DNA of 64,000 nt, from positions 1 to 64,000 of the forward strand of contig NZ_MORL01000010.1 of the NCBI RefSeq assembly GCF_001870735.1, given 5' to 3'. Source of the stretch: Arsenicibacter rosenii. Lineage in GTDB: Bacteria > Bacteroidota > Bacteroidia > Cytophagales > Spirosomataceae. The notes under the pieces were generated by a model. It did no database searches, was not told where the DNA came from, and saw nothing but the letters and a program-made list of their open reading frames with translations. The position numbers and the translations under genes were made by a program. The stretch's first letter is position 1. Every line of letters starts with the position of its first letter. Shown here in pieces: positions 46,771 to 56,000 of the stretch.

Positions 46771-47976
46771 TTACACAAACTGTAAGGTATCAAACTTTTT
46801 ACCGAGAATGGCAACATCGTCGGTTTTGAGCCAGTTGCGGAGCAGCGTTGCGTAAATGCTGCGGAAATCAACACTGTATTTCAGATCGCCTTCGTCGAGA
46901 TTAGTCAGGTTGGGGGCTTCATTGAAAACCTTGCCGGGTGTCAGATTGCCGCCGAACAGGAACACATTATTAGCCGTCCCGTGGTCGGTTCCGTTGCTGG
47001 CGTTCTGCTTCACCCGCCGGCCAAACTCCGAAAACGTCATTAATAACACATCATTTACCAGCCCCGCCTGCTTTATGTCGCGCATAAATGCATTGGCCGC
47101 TTCGGCGTACTGACTCAATAACCGTTCCTGCTGATTGACCTGATTGATATGGGTATCGAAGCCGCCGATAGAGATATAATAGACACTGGTTGATACGCCT
47201 GCCTGAATCAGTTCCGAAACGGTTTTCAGCCGGTTACCTAACTCACTGCCAGGGTAGGTCATCTGAGAGGCTTTAACCCGCTTTGCCTTATCGTAAACAT
47301 AATCGGCAGATGAGACCGTTTCGGCCAGGGTTTTATACAGATAGGCCACGTTTTCATGCTGACCCTCCGGTTTGTTTTCCGAAAGACTATGGACAAGTCC
47401 GCTGCGGGTCTGATTATACAGTTTCTTAGGATCAAGCATCGCCAGGCCGTTGATGTCGGCGCCTTTCATCGCCAGACTGAGTGTATCGTCAACCTCGATG
47501 GCTCTGTGCGGCTCGCAGGTTTTGCCAGAACAGTTGGCATCGAGATAACGGCCTACCCAGCCCGTTTGTACATATTTATCGGAGTCACTGGCAGTATGCC
47601 AGATATCCATCGACCGGAAATGTGACCGGTCCGGATTAGGGTATCCCACATTGTTGATGATGGTCAGCAAACCGTCGTCATACAACCCTCTAACGGGCTC
47701 CAGCGCGGGATTAAAGCCTACTTCATCATTGAGCCGCAGCACCTTATCGGCTTTAATAGCGATGCCCGGCCGTTCGCGGTAATAGATATCGTTGCGATAG
47801 GGTACAACCGTATTCAGACCGTCGTTACCGCCCGACAGCTGCACAATCACCAGTATTTTATGAGCAGGCGCTCCGGAGCCAAGGTGGCTTGTTTCATAGG
47901 CCTTCAGAAAATGGGGAATCATCATGGTTCCCGCCGTGGCCAGCGCCGATTTATTGAGAAATTTGCGACGTTTCAT
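46771..47976 (-). CDS. DUF1501 protein with a Tat-type signal
   Basis: A 401-residue exported protein. The start at 47974-47976 gives a twin-arginine signal, MKRRKFLNKSALATAGT, and the longer frame to 48048 runs into the repeat. Family features are VIVQLSGGNDGLNTVVPY, SHFRSMDIWHTA, YISIGGFDTHINQ and MTFSEFGRRVKQNASNGTDHGTANN. These Asp/His-rich motifs are like those of alkaline-phosphatase-superfamily sulfatases, so metal binding is likely, but the activity of DUF1501 is not established. It pairs with the DUF1800 gene upstream, a very common combination. Confidence 0.92.
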   Translation of the reverse strand: MKRRKFLNKSALATAGTMMIPHFLKAYETSHLGSGAPAHKILVIVQLSGGNDGLNTVVPYRNDIYYRERPGIAIKADKVLRLNDEVGFNPALEPVRGLYDDGLLTIINNVGYPNPDRSHFRSMDIWHTASDSDKYVQTGWVGRYLDANCSGKTCEPHRAIEVDDTLSLAMKGADINGLAMLDPKKLYNQTRSGLVHSLSENKPEGQHENVAYLYKTLAETVSSADYVYDKAKRVKASQMTYPGSELGNRLKTVSELIQAGVSTSVYYISIGGFDTHINQVNQQERLLSQYAEAANAFMRDIKQAGLVNDVLLMTFSEFGRRVKQNASNGTDHGTANNVFLFGGNLTPGKVFNEAPNLTNLDEGDLKYSVDFRSIYATLLRNWLKTDDVAILGKKFDTLQFV

Positions 47977-47997
47977 ATGTTTTAAAGAGTGAAAGAG

Positions 47998-48091
47998 CGA
48001 AAGAGATAAAGAGCGGCCCGACGCAGCGCATAAAGAGCAGTTAGACAAAGTGAGTGTAGAACGTTCACTCTTTCACTCTTTATCTCTTTCG
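47998..48091. repeat. AAAGAG-rich inverted repeat between DUF1800 and DUF1501 genes
   Basis: CGAAAGAGATAAAGAG at 47998-48013 is the exact reverse complement of 48076-48091 (16 bases). Outside and inside the arms the sequence continues as AAAGAGTGAAAGAG-type repeats, with a small inner hairpin around 48050-48070. The arms enclose about 60 bp of non-coding sequence. It may be a remnant of a small repeat-bounded element. Confidence 0.8.
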
Positions 48092-48100
48092 GTCTTTGGT

Positions 48101-49546
48101 TTACGAAAGCTGGTATTCGGGTAAACTCATCAGAGCGGCTGTTAATGTACGGATGCGCTCGCTGTGCGTTTGTCCGGGCTTAAGGGTTTTTGCCAGCAGC
48201 TGTTGCTGAACCGGTTGCAAAGGATAAGGCAACAGGTAGGTTGCCAGCGTCTCCGGCAGTTCCTCATCGTTCACCCGCTGGAACGGTTTTTCGAATTCGT
48301 CCCAGTTGATGGTGGTCGTAAACTGATTTTTACCCCGTTTCGCCAGCAGTTCGGCGTTGACATCGGCTTCGTCTTTCGAGCGGATGTTTACTTCCGCTGC
48401 TTTCAGAACATAGTCAGGCAGTTTCATGCGGAAAAGCAGGCTCGACGAGTCGATCCAGTTTTTGCCGCCGGGCCAGCCCGCTACATTTGGCGGATAGAAC
48501 AGGGTCTGCCCCAGGGTCCGTTGCACGAAGACCTGCGGCTGGGGCTGGTCAAACTGAACGCCCAGAGTGCGGCGCATACCGGCCAGCAGTTCTACCGGCG
48601 ACTTGATATGGGCACCCACATTAGCCGGCTCATAAAACCAGTCGGCTGTGAAAATGCTCTCCATCAGTTGCGTGATGTCGTAGCCAGACCGGTAAAAGGC
48701 ATCGGCGAGGGTATCAACCCGCTGTTTATCCTCCTGTTCATTAACAAAGTAGCGGTAAAGTTTGCCGGTGATATAACGGGCGGTTTGCTTTTGATTAAGC
48801 AGCATCGTCAGTACGTCGTCGCCGGTAAAGGCACCTGTCTTGCCGAAAATCTCTTTTTCACCGGTATCGTGTGCCTGCTGCCGGAACACAAATTCGCCGT
48901 CGATATTGGAACTCCAGCCGGTGAAGGCCCGTGCGGCTTCCTTGATGTCGTGTTCGGTATAATTGCCGCGGCCGAGCGTAAAAAGCTCCATGACCTCACG
49001 GGCAAAGTTTTCGTTGGGTGCGTTTTTTTTATTTTGCCGGGCATTCAGAAACTGAAGCATCGCCGGGGTTTTCGACACAGCGATCAGTAAATCGCCGAAC
49101 TTACCAAGTGCATGCTGCCGGATTACGTTGGCATACTGCTGCATAACAAGACCATTGCGGCCCTGTGCGCGGCAGGCAAAATGCCCGTGCCAGAAGAGGG
49201 CCATTTTTTCGCGGAGGGCTCCTTTGCCGGAGGCCATCTGGTCGAGCCAGGCGACGTTGAGATCGCGCACAAGCTCTGCGTTCTCCTTGATGCGTGTTTT
49301 GAGCGACTCCCTGTCAAGCATGCCGTTTTGCGCCATGTTTTTCAGTTGCTTCTTCGGGCTGTATTCTTCCGGGTCAATGATGGTGAAGGGCGTGTATGAC
49401 TCGCTCTGTTTAAAGAGCATACGGACCACTTTCCGGACCGGAGACTGGGCGGCATCGGCAATGTCGGCAGGAGTAGCGCCAAAACCTGCCCGTTCGAACA
49501 AGTGGCGCATTCGGGCAGTCGCCTGCTTTTCTTTACGCATATGCAT
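48101..49546 (-). CDS. DUF1800 family protein
   Basis: A 481-residue protein. The N terminus RMRHLFERAGFGATPADI is the standard DUF1800 opening, followed by MALFWHGHFACR, FLNARQNKKNAPNENFAREVMELFTLG, KEAARAFTGW, GRKTGAFTGDDVL-like sequence (GKTGAFTGDDVL) and the end FYPPNVAGWPGGKNWIDSSSLLFRM. No classical signal peptide is visible. It is encoded directly before the DUF1501 protein on the same strand; the two occur together across many phyla and probably form one exported system of unknown activity. Confidence 0.93.
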   Translation of the reverse strand: MHMRKEKQATARMRHLFERAGFGATPADIADAAQSPVRKVVRMLFKQSESYTPFTIIDPEEYSPKKQLKNMAQNGMLDRESLKTRIKENAELVRDLNVAWLDQMASGKGALREKMALFWHGHFACRAQGRNGLVMQQYANVIRQHALGKFGDLLIAVSKTPAMLQFLNARQNKKNAPNENFAREVMELFTLGRGNYTEHDIKEAARAFTGWSSNIDGEFVFRQQAHDTGEKEIFGKTGAFTGDDVLTMLLNQKQTARYITGKLYRYFVNEQEDKQRVDTLADAFYRSGYDITQLMESIFTADWFYEPANVGAHIKSPVELLAGMRRTLGVQFDQPQPQVFVQRTLGQTLFYPPNVAGWPGGKNWIDSSSLLFRMKLPDYVLKAAEVNIRSKDEADVNAELLAKRGKNQFTTTINWDEFEKPFQRVNDEELPETLATYLLPYPLQPVQQQLLAKTLKPGQTHSERIRTLTAALMSLPEYQLS

Positions 49547-49657
49547 GGTTAGTTTATTGGGTCTAAGCCCGTTAGACAGGCATAACGCAAAAACGTTTAA
49601 CCGGCAGTATAGTAAAGACCTGAATTTTAATAATTACTTCATCTCCGGCGGCAAATC

Positions 49658-51145
49658 TTATTTTACGCCCATCTGCTGTAAGGTCAATTTTATGGTTTCA
49701 ATCCGTTCCCGTCTCTGTAATAAAACCGGTTCTGCCTGCCGTTCCTGACAGTCAACGGCGCTGCACCGTTCACAGGATTCGTTGACGTTGCGGTGAATAA
49801 GGGCGGGGTCTGCCAGAAACCGGATCCGGGCTCTGGTTACCTCGTTGATCAGGATACCCAGCGAAACGCTGTGGTTAAGATCCTTGATCGGGGTCAGCGG
49901 GCGGGCGAAACCGAAAACCAGGTAGGCATTCTGAGAGTCGATATAGTCCGAGATCTGTGCCCGCAGAATAGGCGCCTTATATGCGTTGGCCTGCTGAATT
50001 TCGGCCAGCTCAAACAACATCGACAGCGATACCCAGCGGCGGCAATAGTGCTCGTTAGTGATCCCGTGCGGATTATGAAGCCTCGCCAGGTGCATTTCCT
50101 TTGTCAGGTTGAATGTCTGGCTGCCCGGCTTGTGTTCAAAGCGCAGGAAAAAAAGCTGATCGACGCCGAAGTACTTTGGCAGAAAATTACTCATGCGGTG
50201 AAGCAGTGTCTCCGGTGTTGCCTGTAGTTCGTCGAGCATGCGGTGCAGAAACTGACCGGCCTCTTTCCAGGTAGGTAGTGTCAGCCACTGTTCCAGCAAC
50301 GGCAGCACGTTGTCTTTGGGCATCAGAATTGCCCCGGCAAAGTAGGACGCCTGGAAGTTATTCAGTACCTGTTCGAATGACGTTACTTCTACCCATGACG
50401 ACGTAAGCGGTCTTTCCCTGATCTGTAAGCGCAGAAAACCGATTTCCCGTCCCAGCGTAAAGGCCCGTTGGTCGGGGGTAAGGATGCGGTTCAGCAAGAG
50501 CTTTTTCTCACCTGGAATCAGTACAGACCGCAGGCTGACCAGATTCGGATAGTCCTGTTCGCCGAAAATCTGAATGGTATACCCATACGTTTGCTCCAGA
50601 TGAGTCCGAAGAAAGGCTTCGTCCAGTATCTTTTTAGCTTTTACGTCGGTTAAAAACGTTTCTGCGGCGTTTTCGATGTCCTCAAAGTAATTCTCATGGA
50701 TTTCCTGATAGGTCCTCAGGACGGAGAAATAAAGCTCTTCTACGCCCAGGTTGTAATGACGGCTGATCTCCATCATGGTACTGATGAAGGCACTGAGCTT
50801 AACGGGAGCATCTGAAAGCAGTTCAAGCAGGTCGGCCGGCTCAATGCCAAACATACTGAGCGGCAGGTCTTTCAGCAGATTGGAGCGCAGCAGTTCATAA
50901 ATGGGCTCCATTCGTTTGCTGAGCTGCAGTGAAACCAGGGCATCATACGAAACACCCATGGTTTGCGCTAACGCAATGATTTTTTCTGTTTTTGGATACT
51001 TCTTACCCTTTTCGATCTCATTAATGTATGAGACAGACAGGCCGGAAAGGTCAGCCAAATCATACTGCGTTAGTCCTTTATCAATGCGTAATTGCCGGAG
51101 TTTGAGGCCAAACAGAATTTTGATGCTGTCGGAGTTTATGTCCAT
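49658..51145 (-). CDS. XRE-family regulator of the ScfR/RamB type
   Basis: A 495-residue regulator. The helix-turn-helix at about 14-65 reads LRQLRIDKGLTQYDLADLSG, then YINEIEKGKKYPKTEKII. A central domain resembles ImmA/IrrE, but the HExxH motif is degenerate: TLGREIGFL at about 230-238 instead of HELGH. The C terminus carries the three-cysteine pattern CERC...DC (Cys458, 461, 466) of the DUF2083 domain. That combination is seen in regulators of short-chain fatty acid metabolism (ScfR, RamB). It is therefore probably a metabolic regulator without protease activity. Its targets are not in view; the ParA/ParB-like genes upstream are separate. Confidence 0.83.
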   Translation of the reverse strand: MDINSDSIKILFGLKLRQLRIDKGLTQYDLADLSGLSVSYINEIEKGKKYPKTEKIIALAQTMGVSYDALVSLQLSKRMEPIYELLRSNLLKDLPLSMFGIEPADLLELLSDAPVKLSAFISTMMEISRHYNLGVEELYFSVLRTYQEIHENYFEDIENAAETFLTDVKAKKILDEAFLRTHLEQTYGYTIQIFGEQDYPNLVSLRSVLIPGEKKLLLNRILTPDQRAFTLGREIGFLRLQIRERPLTSSWVEVTSFEQVLNNFQASYFAGAILMPKDNVLPLLEQWLTLPTWKEAGQFLHRMLDELQATPETLLHRMSNFLPKYFGVDQLFFLRFEHKPGSQTFNLTKEMHLARLHNPHGITNEHYCRRWVSLSMLFELAEIQQANAYKAPILRAQISDYIDSQNAYLVFGFARPLTPIKDLNHSVSLGILINEVTRARIRFLADPALIHRNVNESCERCSAVDCQERQAEPVLLQRRERIETIKLTLQQMGVK

Positions 51146-51264
51146 TCAAGTGGGTATTTCTGCTTCAGTGTCAAACTTACGCATTCCGTTTTGCTGCTCC
51201 ATAACTAGACAGAAATATACGGGGTGAACGCACAAAATCAGTGAGCAGGTTAGAGAAACAGAGG

Positions 51265-51297
51265 AAAGTAGGGGAGACGTTTCACCCCTACTTTTTT
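51265..51297. terminator. Terminator-like hairpin at the end of the ParB-like gene
   Basis: AAAGTAGGGG (51265-51274) pairs with CCCCTACTTT (51285-51294), ten-base loop. The T run is on the plus strand, where no gene ends. On the minus strand, where the ParB-like gene ends, the T tract is short. Confidence 0.5.
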
Positions 51298-51298
51298 G

Positions 51299-52093
51299 TT
51301 ATTTGATCAGGCCGATTGCTTTTGCCTCGTCCAGCGTCAGCCAATCCTTGAAATTGTCGTTAATGACCCATTCCGGCCGGCCGCGGAGTGTACGCCATGC
51401 TTCTTCCAGACCACACCGCTTCAGCCAGACTCCGTGAACTTCTACCCGGATGTCATCCGGTTCAGCTTTCGAGATATTTTTCCTGATTTTTTGCATTAAA
51501 ATCAGGGTGTTTTCCTGTTTAGGTAATACTTCAAGGGAATTTGTTTCAGTAGCAAGATTTTGTTGCGCTACTGACTGAATCATATTCGCCGTAATAGACT
51601 TCCCTGTTTGCTGTGATGTCTCATTAACCTGCTGCCATACCTTCAACCGTTCGTCTTTGGGAATTGACGACAGCGCATTGGCATGAGATTCCCGTTCCGG
51701 AAGGGGGTACAGAATATCATTGTCGGAAATTTCCGACACGGTAGGTTGCTGCAGGCTGTTAACGACTTCGGCGGCTCCCATCAGCTCGTAGGCACGCTGG
51801 CGTTTAATGCCGAACCGGTTGCGGCAGTAGGCCTCAAACGTGCGGTATTTCTCCCGATACAGCTTAGAATGACGGATTTCAATCAGGGCGTTACCAACTG
51901 CCATAAAGGTAGCCAGCCCTTCGTCGATAATCCGTTCACAGACGCTCAGCCGTTCCTGTTCGTCGATGCTGAGAGGAGATAGCTCCGTTACATCTTCGGA
52001 GTCGAGTGCACCCAGTACCGACATGTTCACGTCGGCAATCGGCTCGCTATGCAGGTCGGTCAGTAAATTATCAAATGACTTGGCTCGTTTCAT
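51299..52093 (-). CDS. ParB-like DNA-binding partner of the ParA gene
   Basis: A 264-residue protein encoded directly after and overlapping the ParA gene by 23 bases. It contains NALIEIRHSKLYREKYRTFEA with YCRNRFGIKRQRAYELMGAAEVV, a helix-turn-helix segment found in plasmid and phage DNA-binding proteins, followed by a Gln/Asn-rich linker and a C-terminal basic/aromatic region (VHGVWLKRCGLEEAWRTLRG). There is no clear ParB CTPase box (GxRR), so it is not a canonical ParB. The ATG at 52093 is preferred to a GTG at 52123. With ParA it likely forms a segregation-type or positioning cassette. Confidence 0.7.
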   Translation of the reverse strand: MKRAKSFDNLLTDLHSEPIADVNMSVLGALDSEDVTELSPLSIDEQERLSVCERIIDEGLATFMAVGNALIEIRHSKLYREKYRTFEAYCRNRFGIKRQRAYELMGAAEVVNSLQQPTVSEISDNDILYPLPERESHANALSSIPKDERLKVWQQVNETSQQTGKSITANMIQSVAQQNLATETNSLEVLPKQENTLILMQKIRKNISKAEPDDIRVEVHGVWLKRCGLEEAWRTLRGRPEWVINDNFKDWLTLDEAKAIGLIK

Positions 52094-52850
52094 GCTGGTT
52101 GGTGTATTGTAAGAACTCGTCACAAAAATTCATAAGATCCCGGGCGCCCCGCGAATTGGGCGCATAATCAAAAATACTTTGACCGAAGGCTGTGCATTCC
52201 ATCAGGCTGATATCCTGCCGGATGGATGAATTAAATACCCGTACCGACGGATTGGCCGATAGTTTCTGATAAACGCTCTGACCGAATTTCGTACGGAGAT
52301 CAAATTTGTTCATCAGAATGCCGGCCAGTTTGATACCCGGATTAATCCGGCGACGCACTTTGGCAGCACATTGCAGAATCTCGTCAAGGCCGATATAGGC
52401 GAAGTTTTCACCCTGCATCGGAACAATGAACCAGTCGGTAGCACTCAGCGCACCAAACGTCAGCGCCCCTAAGCTGGGTGGGCAGTCAATAATGACATAA
52501 TCATACGGCCGGTTTTCCAGCTGTTCACGGAGCAGATAACCACTATCCGGCTCAGCGTTGAGGCGGTGCTCATAACTCAGCAGCATACGGCTGGCTGGGA
52601 TCAGGTGTACGGTCGGGCCGGTAATCAGGGTTTCTTCCCACGAAGCTTCATCCATCAGCAATTCACCCGCGTGGTGGCGGGGTTGCCGGCAACCGGTGGC
52701 GAGCGTTAAATTGCCCTGGGCATCAAGGTCAATCAGCAGGACGCGAAAGCCTTTTTTCTGCAACGCGGCCCCCAGATTAAGCGCTGTAGTTGTTTTTCCG
52801 GTTCCGCCTTTGTTGTTTGTTATTGAAATCGTAATCGGTCTCTTAGACAT
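52071..52850 (-). CDS. ParA-family ATPase
   Basis: A 259-residue ATPase of the ParA/Soj family that positions DNA or protein cargo. The deviant Walker A with the signature lysine is KGGTGKTTTALNLG (residues 14-27), the Walker A' is LLIDLDAQGNLT, and Walker B is YVIIDCPPSLGALT. It has no long N-terminal extension, as in chromosomal or type Ib ParA. The C-terminal part (SIRQDISLMECTAFGQSIFDY) is typical of the family. Its downstream partner overlaps it. Without an origin, dnaA or rep gene nearby, it is more likely an accessory cassette than the main chromosomal parAB. Confidence 0.92.
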   Translation of the reverse strand: MSKRPITISITNNKGGTGKTTTALNLGAALQKKGFRVLLIDLDAQGNLTLATGCRQPRHHAGELLMDEASWEETLITGPTVHLIPASRMLLSYEHRLNAEPDSGYLLREQLENRPYDYVIIDCPPSLGALTFGALSATDWFIVPMQGENFAYIGLDEILQCAAKVRRRINPGIKLAGILMNKFDLRTKFGQSVYQKLSANPSVRVFNSSIRQDISLMECTAFGQSIFDYAPNSRGARDLMNFCDEFLQYTNQHETSQVI

Positions 52851-53009
52851 ATCGAGGAGTTCTGTACGGAGACAGTATTTTTTCTGCTGAGAACGTTGCT
52901 GTAAATTTAACAGCTTTTTAAGCAGTGACTAATACAAAAAGTTAAACTTAGTGCGTCTTTCTGATAGCATCAACAGTCTTTTGGCCTTATCGTAAGTTCT
53001 TATCCTAAC

Positions 53010-56000
53010 ATGAAAAAACACTACTGCTGCCTGCATCTATGTCTGCTTCTTTTTTTACAAGTTGCTGGTATTCAGGCTTTAAAGGCACAGCCGTTGCCTC
53101 ATTATACGAGTGGTCAGAAGGCTACTCTCAAAACACTTCAGAAGCAAATAAAGGACAATCAACAAAAGAATTACGAACTGGCAAGGACACAGGCCGTTAA
53201 TCAGGGACGCCCGTTACTGGGAAACCTGGGCAACGGACGGGCTTTTGCCCTCGACGGCATTGATGAGGCCGGAAACCTGCTGTATGTGGCCAGTACCAGC
53301 ACAACCAAGGCCGGGATCACTACCCGTACGAACAGTTTGTATGCAGGAGGTAGCATCGGGGTAAATCTGTCTGGCAGCAGTACAACCGTTCAGAACCGGA
53401 TGGGTATGTGGGAGGTTCGGGGTAAGCCCAGAGCCAGTCATGTGGAGTTTGGCAGCCGCCTCCTCCAGCGTGATAATCCGACGAGTACCGATGCGACCGG
53501 GAATCAGCATTCTACACACGTATCCGGTATCCTGATGGCGGCCGGTAAGAATCCGCTGGTCCGTGGGATGGCCTATGGGGCCAATCTGCAGGCCTATGAT
53601 CAAACCAACGACGTTTCGGAGATGACTACGGTTGCGGCCGATCTGCTGGTGTCTAACCACTCCTACGGGACTATTTCCGGCTGGAATTATAACTCAAGCC
53701 GTAGTGGCTCGATCTTTTGGGAGTGGTACGGAGATACGACCATCAGTGCCACCGAAGACTATAAATTCGGTTTTTATAATTCGCAGGCACAAAGCTGGGA
53801 CCGTATTTCATACAATGCGCCCTACTACCTCATTGTCAAGGCAGCCGGTAATGAGCGGGGAGATTCCGGCCCGGGCGCTAATCAGCCGTATTACCTTGTC
53901 AATCACGGCAACCGTATCAGCACCCGCCCCCGATACGACCAGAATGCCTATGACCTGATCAGTACGTATGGGACTGCCAAAAACATCCTGACTGTCGGTG
54001 CCATTTCGAATACATTGAATGGCTATAATCAGCCGGGAGACGTAAAACTGGGCAGTTTCAGTAGCTGGGGACCAACCGACGACGGCCGGATCAAACCGGA
54101 TATTACCGGCGTAGGGGTGAGTGTCTTGTCAACCTACAACACAACTGACAGTAGCTATGCGGTTCTGGATGGTACCTCAATGGCGACCCCCAACGTAACC
54201 GGCTCACTGTTGTTGTTGCAGGAATATTACAACCAGCTTAACGCCGGAAAATTTATGCGCTCGTCGACCCTGAAAGGGTTAGTTTTACATACCGCCGATG
54301 AAGCCGGTGACACGCCCGGCCCCGACTATCGCTTTGGCTGGGGCCTGCTGGATGTTGAACAGGCGGCCAAAGTCATTAAAAACGATTTGCAGAATCACCT
54401 GCTGGAAGAACGGACACTGGCACAGGGCGAAACCTATACACGGCAGGTCACTGCATCCGGCAGAGGCCCGTTAATGGTCACAATTTGCTGGACAGATCCG
54501 GAAGGGACACCATCTGCCGTCAATTCCGGCGTGATCAACAACCGGGCGCCGAAACTCATTAATGACCTGGATATTCGTGTCAGCGACGGGCAGCAGACCG
54601 TTCTGCCGTGGATACTTGATCCCGAGAGTCCATCACAGCCTGCGCAGCGGGGCGACAATATCCGGGATAATATTGAACAGGTGCTGATTCCGGCGGCAGT
54701 ACCTGGCCGCTCATACACGATTACCATCACCCATAAAGGTAATCTGGGTGGAACAAGACAAGATTATGCCTTGATCGCCAGTGGTGTGGGAACCCTCACG
54801 TATTGTGCGTCGGCACCGGCTTCATCGGCTGATAGTAAAGTGCTGGGTTTTCAGCTAGGCCAAACACAGCAGAAAGGAAGCGATAACTGTACTACGTATA
54901 CCGACCTGACCCGGACAATCATTGATGTGCAGCCCGGGCAGACGCTGCCGTTTTCGGTAAGTGTCGGTACCTGTGGAACACCGCAGAATACCATCCTGCG
55001 CGTTTTTGCCGACTGGAATCAAAACGGCAGCTTTTCGGATGCCGGCGATACCCTGGCTACTTCCGGGGTGTTAACGGGCGTAACTGCCTTTTCCCGTAAT
55101 GTTCTGATTCCCTCAACCGTTAGCAGCGGGCAGCTGATCCGGGTGCGGCTGGTCTTGTCCGAAACAAACAGCCCTGCCTCCGTGTCAGCCTGTGGTACTT
55201 ATGCAAAAGGCGAAACTATGGAGTGGCTGGTGCGTACGATCCGGTCGGCAACTGATGTAGGTGTAACGGCGCTGGTTTCGCCGGATAACGCGTTTTGCCG
55301 GGTAACGGATGAGATTCCGGTAGCGGTCCGGATCAGAAACTACGGCACCGATACACAGCAGAATGTACCGGTCCGTGTCCGTATTGCCGATGCGGCCAAC
55401 ACTACCCTGACGGTTTTAACCGGTACATTACCGGTTATCAATGGATTTAATGACGCTTTGTTTACCATCAATGTTGCTGCCAGCCGGTTTACGGCAGGCC
55501 AGAGCTACCGCTTTGAGGCCACAACCGAACTTGCCAGTGATCAGAACCCGGCCAATAATACCTTTGTTGAGTCACGGACGGTTGCGGCAGCATCTATACC
55601 ATCCGCTTTAGCAGCGCTCCAATGCGGAACCGATACCGTTGTGGCACTGACCAACAACGGGCAGGGAACTGCTTTCTGGTATGATGCGGCGGCAAACGGT
55701 AATTTGCTGGCAGTTGGTAACCGGACTACTACGAACATAAAGCCTGTCAGTAACACCTACTTTGTTTCACTGAATGACTTTAGCGGGACGCTGGGACCGG
55801 TGAGCAAGTATGTGTTTGGCGGAGGATCGTATGCCGGGAATTTCGGGCCCTCTCCGCTGCTTTCTACCAGAATACCGGTTGTTCTGGAGTCGGCCAGACT
55901 CTACATTGCCAGTGCCGGACGGCTGACCTTTACCGTGCGCCGGTTAGATGATGTAGCGGTTTCGAGCGTTTCGCTGGACGTTGCCCCAACGCGTAATACC

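Noticed and set aside
51299-52850. Integrated plasmid
   Set aside because: Only a ParA/ParB-like pair is seen; there is no replication, mobilisation or integrase gene or attachment repeat in the window.
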